From FEN-1297 sp964498065 (lineage in GTDB: Bacteria > Bacteroidota > Ignavibacteria > Ignavibacteriales > Ignavibacteriaceae), in contig CAZCFZ010000142.1 of assembly GCA_964498065.1 (NCBI GenBank), positions 1 to 7,724 of the forward strand: a stretch of DNA of 7,724 nt. Direction: 5' to 3'. The position numbers and the translations under genes are program-made. Shown piece by piece: positions 1 to 5,241 of this stretch. The notes under the pieces were generated by a model that had not been told where the DNA came from, ran no database searches, and was given only the letters and a program-made list of their open reading frames with translations. Numbering within the stretch: the first letter of the stretch is position 1; each line of letters opens with the position of its first letter.

Positions 1-16
1 GAGGGATGAGGAAAAA

Positions 17-163
17 TTATTGACGCATCTCCGCCGTACTTTCACAACCATCAAGGCCCATAGAAGAGTGAGACTTGAAGTAATGATGAGCTTCGACAAA
101 ACTTCCATTACGCCCGCAGATAAGTTCCGGATCGCATCCAATATTGAACGAAGTTGATTGCAT
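17..163 (-). pseudogene. 5' fragment of a COOH-NH2 ligase (phiEco32-type amidoligase)-like gene
   Basis: A 48-codon minus-strand frame starts at ATG 163 with an AGGAG Shine-Dalgarno at 173-177 (9-nt spacing) and stops at TAA 17-19. Its residues show NIGCDPEL near the start and GLDGCESTAEMR near the end. This is the pattern I associate with the N-terminus of phage-type amidoligases (ATP-grasp-like COOH-NH2 ligases, type 2), which begin with an iGxDPE motif and continue with xGxDGxxxxxEhR before the main catalytic region. Known members of that family are several times longer, so this frame ends just after the first conserved block. Either a frameshift or nonsense change ended it, or the gene is a remnant. 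The downstream part lies beyond the left edge, so the two cannot be separated. The match is from memory of the family motif, not from a search. Confidence 0.45.
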
Positions 164-173
164 AGTATAAGAC

Positions 174-196
174 TCCTAGTTTATTAATAACTAGGA
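174..196. promoter_or_regulatory. Inverted repeat overlapping the Shine-Dalgarno of the amidoligase-like frame
   Basis: The arms TCCTAGTT (174-181) and AACTAGGA (189-196) are perfect 8-bp complements around a 7-nt TATTAAT loop. On the minus strand the second arm contains most of the AGGAG ribosome site at 173-177, so a folded leader would hide it. It could equally be an operator for a dimeric regulator. A run of five T at 197-201 also makes it look like a weak plus-strand terminator, but no plus-strand gene ends here. Confidence 0.4.
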
Positions 197-252
197 TTTT
201 TATACCAATATTTAGGTGTGAATAAAAATAAAAAAGGATATTTTCATAAGAA

Positions 253-443
253 TTAAATCGAAGCCGGCTCTATCGCCATCTTCCCGCTGTAAGGAACGCA
301 TTTTGTTACGTTGGAATCAGCCTCATCTAATAAATAATTTAACCCTTCTTTTATTTTTAGTATAACCGGCATTCGATGATGAATGGGCTGCATGAATTTG
401 TTTGGCGTTATTGTAAGGGTTTAGTTTCGAAACGTCCGCACAT
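253..443 (-). pseudogene. SOS-response-associated peptidase (SRAP/HMCES/YedK), internal deletion remnant
   Basis: SRAP proteins protect abasic sites in single-stranded DNA by forming a covalent bond through Cys2, and need about 220 residues. Here the minus strand starts at ATG 443 with an AAGAGG ribosome site at 450-455 and reads MCGRFETK, the hallmark SRAP N-terminus with the catalytic Cys2. That frame meets a stop 12 codons in, at about 408-410. From 420 down to the stop at 253, a different frame reads 55 codons of a typical SRAP C-terminus: ITPNKFMQPIHHRMPVIL, containing the active-site His of the HxRMP motif, and later VPYSGKMAIEPASI. The middle, roughly 150 residues including the conserved Asn and Glu of the active site, is gone. 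The two parts are out of frame with each other, so the gene is dead. The deletion junction lies near 420-430. Confidence 0.85.
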
Positions 444-736
444 TTGAAACCTCTTAATTTTGTTTTGATAGAATAAATTAATACACAGCAAAAAATACGC
501 TAACTGGAGTCCGGGATAATTTACAATCTTTATAAGTTTAATTTATTAATTCAGACATATTGTCATTCCATTTTTTGTTAGTACAAGATTAGTACAAGAT
601 ATGTACAATATAAGTACAAGATAAGGCAATTGAGAGTTAGTGCAATTACGCTTAAAAAACAACAATTCTAATAATCCAAAATTTATATTAATGACAGATT
701 GACATAGTTTATTTTTCACTTAATTTTAGATATTAC
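444..736. other. Non-coding stretch between gene remnants
   Basis: No convincing coding frame is present on either strand. The stretch is very AT-rich. It holds the four 11-bp tandem repeats at 581-624, listed separately. A TTGACA hexamer at 699-704 is followed 16 nt later by a poor -10 match (TAATTT, 721-726). Nothing recognisable joins this DNA to the DUF6266-like stub that begins at 737; homology to the intact gene stops sharply there. Confidence 0.6.
581..624. repeat. Four tandem 11-bp repeats (GTACAAGATAA type)
   Basis: Four direct copies run without spacers: GTACAAGATTA (581-591), GTACAAGATAT (592-602), GTACAATATAA (603-613) and GTACAAGATAA (614-624). All begin with GTACAA, and variation is confined to the last five bases. 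A period of 11 bp is close to one helical turn, so a protein reading GTACAA would bind the same face of the DNA four times. This could be a regulator-binding array, an iteron-like site or a recombinase-accessory site. Nothing in the sequence decides between these. Confidence 0.75.
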
Positions 737-808
737 TATGCCGCAATAGTAACACTCGATGCGGACAACAACCCGGTTAACTTCTCATCTACAATCTGCA
801 TAGAGTAG
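737..808 (+). pseudogene. 3' stub of a DUF6266-like gene
   Basis: The 23 sense codons and stop at 737-808 encode the same C-terminus as the intact gene at 2815-3516, from YAAIVTLDADNN to STICIE. Homology begins abruptly at 737. The frame upstream is unrelated and meets a stop at 692-694, so there is no start and no body. Five of the six differences from the intact copy are synonymous third-position changes; the sixth is TAG in place of TAA at the stop. The stub is followed by the same hairpin. It is the end of a second paralogue whose body was lost or replaced. Confidence 0.85.
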
Positions 809-818
809 GCAAAACAAA

Positions 819-840
819 AATGGCGCCGCATGGCGCCATT
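819..840 (-). terminator. Rho-independent terminator of darTG
   Basis: A perfect 9-bp stem, AATGGCGCC (819-827) and GGCGCCATT (832-840), has a 4-nt loop. Read on the minus strand, the stem is followed by TTTGTTTTG, giving a U-rich tract right after the darG stop at 860. On the plus strand the following bases (GATTAAGAG) are not U-rich, so it should act mainly on darTG transcripts, even though it also follows the plus-strand DUF6266-like stub. Confidence 0.7.
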
Positions 841-859
841 GATTAAGAGTTAAAAAAAA

Positions 860-1918
860 CTATGGATATAGTAACTGAGAAAAATGTGATAACCTTTTAT
901 GGGCTATATCGATGAATTCATTCTTAAATAATTTTTTCTTTCTTTCATTCCAATTATAAATTTTGTCTTTCAAGAGGGTAGATTTAAAATCATTTTTCAA
1001 CTCTGTATTGATAACAAAATCCACAGTTGCTAATAATTCCATACCAAGTGGAGATTCAAATCCTTCGATTAAATTGTAAACGGATTCTAATCGTTTTTTC
1101 TGTTCATCATTACAATTTTCTTCAATATACTTGTCGATCTTATCAATTTCTTTTTTATTTATTAAGATTTTATCAAAGGGTTGAGCGGTTTTTTCTTTCA
1201 TCCCGGACAAATAATGTCCGTCCATATCATTCAAAACGTGAGTTAATTTATGAGTATAAGGACCGTACTTACCTTTCTCAAAGTTTAATTGTAAGTTTTC
1301 CCCGAAACGTTGTAAGAAGTATACTAATTTTTGTGCTTCTAAAAGAGTAAGCTCGTAACCGAGAACAGTATATCGATTTAACAAAGCAATTACCATTGCT
1401 CTGACTGCTGTTAACTTTGGTTTTTTAGAGCGTGTCTTTATAGAAGGTTTTTCATAAGCGAATTCAGAAGGTTCAAATAGTTTTATTTCTAAATTGGATA
1501 TATCACTTAGAGAATTAATTATTAATGGTTTAACATCATTCCATTTTAATTTACCATTACCGCAGCCTAAAGGCGGAATTGCAATGGATTTGATTTTATT
1601 ATGCAATATAAAATTACGCAGGTCTTTTAAGCCTTCTTTAACCCATTCTATCTTAGAAGGGTAGCGCCAATGTTTTTTTGTTGGAAAATTTATGATGTAT
1701 TTGGGATTGGTAAATTTGCCGGTCTCCGTAACAAATACTTTCCCGATTTGAACTTCCTTATTTTTTACTGCTTGTTCGTATTTTTTAAAATTTTCCGGGA
1801 ATGCTTTTTTGAATTGCAGAGCAACACCTTTACCCATAACACCGACAGTGTTCACGGTATTTACAAGAGCCTCAACGTCGGATTCGATGAGGTTACCTTT
1901 CTTAATAAATTCAATCAT
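860..1918 (-). CDS. darG: DarG antitoxin: macrodomain DNA ADP-ribosyl glycohydrolase
   Basis: DarG removes ADP-ribose from thymidine in DNA and also binds and neutralises DarT. With the ATG at 1918 the protein is 352 residues, close to known DarG lengths. The frame stays open to a TTG at 1945, but the ATG start begins directly with the expected macrodomain sequence (IEFIKKGNL). Residues 1-150 form the macrodomain: VNTVNTVGVMGKGVA (19-33) is the ADP-ribose binding loop, NFPTKKHWR (77-85) carries the lysine region known to matter for hydrolysis in DarG, and PPLGCGNG (115-122) is the phosphate-binding loop. A linker rich in Lys and Pro follows. The C-terminal domain (about 168-352) contains EAQKLVYFLQ and KYGPY, and is expected to bind DarT. 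The ATG lies one base after the darT stop (TAATATG), so translation is probably coupled. The gene ends 20 bases before its terminator hairpin. Confidence 0.92.
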   Translation of the reverse strand: MIEFIKKGNLIESDVEALVNTVNTVGVMGKGVALQFKKAFPENFKKYEQAVKNKEVQIGKVFVTETGKFTNPKYIINFPTKKHWRYPSKIEWVKEGLKDLRNFILHNKIKSIAIPPLGCGNGKLKWNDVKPLIINSLSDISNLEIKLFEPSEFAYEKPSIKTRSKKPKLTAVRAMVIALLNRYTVLGYELTLLEAQKLVYFLQRFGENLQLNFEKGKYGPYTHKLTHVLNDMDGHYLSGMKEKTAQPFDKILINKKEIDKIDKYIEENCNDEQKKRLESVYNLIEGFESPLGMELLATVDFVINTELKNDFKSTLLKDKIYNWNERKKKLFKNEFIDIAHKRLSHFSQLLYP

Positions 1919-1919
1919 A

Positions 1920-2558
1920 TTAATAATACCAATTTCGTTTAACAATGGTTTTTATATTCGTATTACATTTACGCTGAATCTTATTTACCGCACTTTCCAT
2001 TCTGTCATCGAAAACAACTATAGCAAATATACAAGTAATTGGAACAAATTGATAGACTAGAAACTCTGCCATCCTTCTCCTTTTTCTATCATTATCATCA
2101 GCGGTATTGTTCCAATAAGTTTCGCCCATAATCTGCCAGTCAATATTCTTTAAGTCCTTTTCCTTATTATAGAAATTAGAAATCAATTCATAAGCGTGGC
2201 CATCGGTAAAGACAAAAGGAATTTCAGATTCTTTTACCTTTTGAACAGAACTGACAAGATAAATTATATCTCTTTGCGAACCGGTAAAACCTTGTACAAA
2301 ACCAGTATGGATGCTATAAAGCATTGGTGAGCGTGGTGCGAAATAAAAGGGTACGTAATCATTAAGTACACCACCAGGTTCAACAGGAACGACACGGCTG
2401 CCTCTTTTATCAATCAAATTTTTGTGCCCAATATTATAATAATCCGGGTCGCAGCCCTCTGAATTTCTACAAAATAAACCATTCTCCAACGTAAATTTTA
2501 AGTTACGATTATGAGTCAAGCGAAATACTAAAGTAGGGCGTTTAAATCCTTCAGGCAT
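1920..2558 (-). CDS. darT: DarT toxin: ssDNA thymidine ADP-ribosyltransferase
   Basis: DarT transfers ADP-ribose from NAD+ to thymidine in specific single-stranded DNA sequences and blocks replication, acting as a toxin and anti-phage effector. The 212-residue protein has the full DarT (DUF4433) pattern. It includes RLTHNRNL (13-20) with the NAD-contacting His, DPDYYNIGHKNLIDKR (37-52) leading to the catalytic-arginine region, DYVPFYFAPRSPML (67-80), DIIYLVSS (97-104), FVFTDGHA (115-122), and RKRRRMAEFLV (158-168) with the conserved catalytic-type Glu at 165. The length is normal for the family, and no key motif is missing, so the toxin is probably active. Toxin-first order with darG immediately downstream is standard for DarTG. 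The ATG at 2558 has only a weak purine-rich leader and no strong ribosome site. Confidence 0.93.
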   Translation of the reverse strand: MPEGFKRPTLVFRLTHNRNLKFTLENGLFCRNSEGCDPDYYNIGHKNLIDKRGSRVVPVEPGGVLNDYVPFYFAPRSPMLYSIHTGFVQGFTGSQRDIIYLVSSVQKVKESEIPFVFTDGHAYELISNFYNKEKDLKNIDWQIMGETYWNNTADDNDRKRRRMAEFLVYQFVPITCIFAIVVFDDRMESAVNKIQRKCNTNIKTIVKRNWYY

Positions 2559-2619
2559 CTATTTACCCGAAGTTTGTAAATACTGAATGATTCATTGCTT
2601 ATTTTGCCTCATATTCTTC

Positions 2620-2625
2620 ATTATA
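2620..2625 (-). promoter_or_regulatory. Possible -10 element for darTG
   Basis: On the minus strand a perfect TATAAT lies about 60 bases upstream of the darT start. No matching -35 hexamer is seen 16-18 bases further upstream, so this is weak evidence in such AT-rich DNA. Confidence 0.25.
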
Positions 2626-2720
2626 GATTATCTTATTAATTTCCGGTTCTATTATTTAATTTCTTCATAAGTAATGGCGTAATTAACAAAATAATGCCAA
2701 CTTTGCTTGTTTTTTATGTT

Positions 2721-2749
2721 TTGATGTTCGGGCATTATAAGGATAAAAT
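2721..2749 (+). promoter_or_regulatory. Putative sigma70-like promoter of the DUF6266-like gene
   Basis: TTGATG (2721-2726) and TAAAAT (2744-2749) are separated by exactly 17 bases and point toward the gene starting at 2815. The matches to TTGACA and TATAAT are 4/6 and 5/6. If the host uses the Bacteroidota-type primary sigma factor, these consensus elements may not apply. No other stronger candidate is seen in the 256-base gap between the divergent darT and DUF6266-like genes. Confidence 0.4.
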
Positions 2750-2814
2750 TTTATTGTTTTTATAAATATAAAAATAAAAGAAATGGATTCTAAGAGGATG
2801 TTTTTAAAAGGTTA

Positions 2815-3516
2815 GTGGAATTATATTGTACAAGAGAAATAAAAAACGGGATCCTTAGTGAAATAAAAGGATCCGTAGGAAATATTACGGGGAGAATAAT
2901 TAACGGTAGAAATATACTAAGCCGTAAATCGGGTTTTAGGAAAGTGTCAGCCAGTCCTAACCTATTAAAGGTAAAGAATAAATTCAAAATAGGCGTAAAG
3001 CTGGGCTCGGCAATGAATAAATTCGATGTGCTTAAAGCAGTGTGGAAAAACAATACACCGGACGGAATGAATTTCTTCAGCTACTTCATACAATCCAATT
3101 ACAAGCTGACAGGTGAAGGCGTACTGACGAGCAAAAACATAATAACTCCTTACGACGGCTTCCCGGTGGATGTGACCGCAAACGATATAACTTCAACATC
3201 CGTAAGCATTACATTAGGTGCGCTTGCAGGCACTTATAATTTCGATACGAATGCCGAGACAAATGTAAAGATGTGCGCGGTTATTTATTTATCCGGCACA
3301 GCAGACCCGCAGGCAGCACCGTATTATCTTATGACTGTAGATTTCGATCCGCAGACAATGCAGCTCGATAACCCGCTTTCATTTACCAGGGCGCTGCTTA
3401 AAGCAGACCAGGTAATATTTGAAAGCTATACAGACCATAAGGTATACGCTGCAATAGTAACTCTCGATGCAGACAACAACCCGGTAAACTTCTCATCTAC
3501 AATCTGCATAGAGTAA
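2815..3516 (+). CDS. DUF6266-like protein of unknown function
   Basis: A 233-residue protein with no signal peptide or membrane segment. The N-terminus has NGILSEIKGSVGNITGR (11-27) followed by a basic stretch (SRKSGFRKVS, 36-45) and KVKNKFKIGVKL (52-63). This resembles DUF6266 proteins, which open with a GIL...GKVG...VG motif, a basic region and a K/R-F stretch. The middle includes SKNIITPYDG (106-115), and the rest is Asp/Asn/Thr-rich and probably beta-rich. The function of the family is not known to me. The start is GTG 2815, with AAAAGG at 2806-2811 only 3 nt away and AGAGG (2793-2797) further up, so the exact start is uncertain. The first 180 bases look more AT-rich than the rest. The gene lies between two defence operons, convergent with hsdM and divergent from darT, and its tail is duplicated at 737-808. 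Confidence 0.8.
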   Translation: MELYCTREIKNGILSEIKGSVGNITGRIINGRNILSRKSGFRKVSASPNLLKVKNKFKIGVKLGSAMNKFDVLKAVWKNNTPDGMNFFSYFIQSNYKLTGEGVLTSKNIITPYDGFPVDVTANDITSTSVSITLGALAGTYNFDTNAETNVKMCAVIYLSGTADPQAAPYYLMTVDFDPQTMQLDNPLSFTRALLKADQVIFESYTDHKVYAAIVTLDADNNPVNFSSTICIE

Positions 3517-3548
3517 GATAAACTAAAATGGCGCCGCAAGGCGCCATT
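3445..3548 (+). repeat. Right copy of the DUF6266-tail/hairpin direct repeat
   Basis: This covers the last 23 codons, stop and hairpin of the intact DUF6266-like gene. It matches 737-840 without indels. The two copies bracket about 2.6 kb carrying darTG and the body of this gene, so recombination between them could delete or exchange that block. Confidence 0.85.
3527..3548. terminator. Bidirectional hairpin terminator between convergent genes
   Basis: AATGGCGCC (3527-3535) and GGCGCCATT (3540-3548) form a perfect 9-bp stem with a GCAA loop. It sits 11 bases past the DUF6266-like stop and 61 bases past the hsdM stop on the other strand. Short U-rich tails follow on both sides: TTTAATAATT on plus, and TTTAG with the stem's ATT on minus. 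It is the twin of the hairpin at 819-840. Confidence 0.65.
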
Positions 3549-3609
3549 GTTTAATAATTAGTATTTAAATATTATTTTTTTCTAGTATTTGCTGAGCTGA
3601 TTTTTTAAA

Positions 3610-5232
3610 TTAAACAGGAGGCAATCCTAATTCCTTTAAAAAATTATTGTGTGTTTTTCTTGCCTTAGCTATATCCTTTTCTATTTCTACAAGTTTCTCA
3701 TTAACTTTTTGTAAGTCAATTGGTTCTTCTTCCATGGCTGTGCTTACATAACGTGAAATATTCAGGTTGAAATTATTTTTTTCTTCAATTTCCTCCATTG
3801 AGACAACACGTGAATAACGATCTTCTGTTTTTCGATTCTGATAAGCATTGACAATTTTCTCAATATGCTTGGGCAGTAAACTATTTTGGCGTTTACCTTT
3901 TTCATAATGCTCGCTCGCATTGATGAATAGGACATCATCTGTTTTCTTACACTTTTTCAACACTAAGATGCAGACAGGTATACCGGTAGAGAAAAACAAG
4001 TTTGCTGGCAAACCTATGACAGTATCAATGTTTCCGTCCAATAATAATTTTTTTCTGATTTTTTCTTCCGCTCCGCCTCTGAACAAAACGCCGTGGGGAA
4101 GGATTATTGCCATTGTTCCTTCTTTGCTCAGGAAATGAAAACCATGAAGTAGGAAAGCAAAATCTGCTGCCGATTTTGGCGCTAGGCCGTAACTTTTGAA
4201 ACGAAAATCTTCGCCCATTGCCTCGTTCGGCACCCATCTGTAGCTGAAAGGAGGATTAGCAACAACAGCGTCAAACTCTACTTTTTTTGCAGGGTTTAAT
4301 TCACTTAGTATCGGCCAATCATTTGTTAGTGTGTCACCATGATATATTTCAAATTCCGAATCTTTAACACCGTGTAAGAGCATATTCATACGGGCAAGGT
4401 TATATGTAGTAATGTTTTTTTCCTGTCCAAAAATTTTACCGATACCGTTTGCCCCCATTTGCCTACGCACGTTTAGCAGTAATGAACCCGAACCGCAGGC
4501 AAAGTCATACACCTTATCCATTTTTTTCTTTTTCCCTTTGCTTGGGTCCTGACTATCAAGTGTAACAATTTTAGAGAGAATGGTAGATATCTGCTGCGGC
4601 GTATAAAATTCTCCCGCCTTTTTTCCTGAACCTGCCGCAAATTCTCCGATCAAATATTCATAAGCATCGCCCAGGATGTCGGTATTGGTAGAAAATTGAG
4701 CTATGCCCTCCGCTATTTTTTGAATGATTGTACAAAGTCTTGCGTTTCGTTCTTCGTAAGTCCTTCCAAGTTTATCTGAACTTAAATTGATTTCGGAAAA
4801 TAAACCTTGAAAGGTGCTGTCAAAAGAGTGGTTCTCAATATATTTAAAACCCTTTTCCAGCGTATGTAATAGCTCACCGTTTTGCGTTCTTGCCATTTCG
4901 GCAATGTTGCTCCACAAATGCGGCGGCTCAATAACATAGTGGACTTTTCTGCGCATTTGTTTTTCAAAATCCGCAACATCTTTTGGGTTTTCACCGTACC
5001 AAATTTGCAAAGGTGTAGAAACACCTAATTTTTTCATTATATCAGGATAAGTCTCAGGATAATCTTTCCCTAACTCTTTTTTAGCTGCCGTTTCGTAATT
5101 GTCTGATAAGTATCGCAGGAATAAAAACGAAAGCATATAATCGCGGAAGTCGTCCGCATTCATAGCGCCGCGCAAATCATCTGCTATTGCCCAAAGTGTT
5201 TTACCGAGTTGTTGTTGTTCTGTTGCCGTCAT
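3610..5232 (-). CDS. hsdM: Type I restriction-modification methyltransferase subunit HsdM
   Basis: HsdM is the N6-adenine methyltransferase subunit of type I systems and acts as an M2S complex that methylates both strands of the HsdS-specified site. The 540-residue protein has the usual N-terminal helical HsdM domain (about 5-160, with LGKTLWAIADDLRG and DYMLSFLFLRYLS). GEFYTP (207-212) follows, then the SAM-binding motif I DFACGSGSLLLNV (243-255) and catalytic motif IV NPPF (326-329). The C-terminal tail (about 500-540) is charged and probably helical, matching the part of HsdM that contacts HsdS. Length and motifs are complete, so it should be active. It is the last gene of the operon, 9 bases after the prrC-type stop. 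This differs from the hsdM-hsdS-prrC-hsdR order of the E. coli prr locus. No clear Shine-Dalgarno precedes ATG 5232, so translation may depend on the upstream gene. Confidence 0.96.
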   Translation of the reverse strand: MTATEQQQLGKTLWAIADDLRGAMNADDFRDYMLSFLFLRYLSDNYETAAKKELGKDYPETYPDIMKKLGVSTPLQIWYGENPKDVADFEKQMRRKVHYVIEPPHLWSNIAEMARTQNGELLHTLEKGFKYIENHSFDSTFQGLFSEINLSSDKLGRTYEERNARLCTIIQKIAEGIAQFSTNTDILGDAYEYLIGEFAAGSGKKAGEFYTPQQISTILSKIVTLDSQDPSKGKKKKMDKVYDFACGSGSLLLNVRRQMGANGIGKIFGQEKNITTYNLARMNMLLHGVKDSEFEIYHGDTLTNDWPILSELNPAKKVEFDAVVANPPFSYRWVPNEAMGEDFRFKSYGLAPKSAADFAFLLHGFHFLSKEGTMAIILPHGVLFRGGAEEKIRKKLLLDGNIDTVIGLPANLFFSTGIPVCILVLKKCKKTDDVLFINASEHYEKGKRQNSLLPKHIEKIVNAYQNRKTEDRYSRVVSMEEIEEKNNFNLNISRYVSTAMEEEPIDLQKVNEKLVEIEKDIAKARKTHNNFLKELGLPPV

Positions 5233-5241
5233 TTATAACCA

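Larger units (their letters stand above)
737..840 (+). repeat. Left copy of the DUF6266-tail/hairpin direct repeat
   Basis: This stretch aligns without gaps to 3445-3548 at a constant offset of 2708 bases and covers the coding tail, stop codon and GGCGCC hairpin. Most mismatches outside the codon third positions fall in the short A-rich spacer between stop and hairpin (809-818). Together with the right copy it brackets the darTG operon and the intact DUF6266-like gene. Confidence 0.85.

Noticed and set aside
2..154. Plus-strand open frame running in from the left edge
   Set aside because: It encodes a basic peptide with no recognisable motif. The opposite strand has a strong ribosome site, an ATG and an amidoligase-like motif over the same bases.
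581..624. CRISPR array
   Set aside because: The units are 11 bp with no spacers, and there are no cas genes in the window.
699..726. TTGACA with TAATTT 16 bases downstream as a promoter
   Set aside because: The -35 is perfect, but the -10 matches only 3 of 6 and the only gene downstream is a dead 3' stub. In DNA this AT-rich the hit is not convincing.
1027..1350. Plus-strand open frame opposite darG
   Set aside because: It is an antisense shadow of a clear macrodomain gene and has no family features. The same applies to plus-strand frames at 1670-1942, 1809-2060, 3920-4138, 5759-6004 and 7402-7614.
2790..3053. Minus-strand open frame opposite the DUF6266-like gene start
   Set aside because: It is a low-complexity hydrophobic shadow of the plus-strand gene. 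That gene has a conserved N-terminus, a promoter candidate and a duplicated tail.
737..3548. Insertion sequence or transposon with the 104-bp copies as terminal repeats
   Set aside because: The repeats are direct and partly coding, and no transposase or integrase is present between them. Recombination between paralogous tails explains them better.
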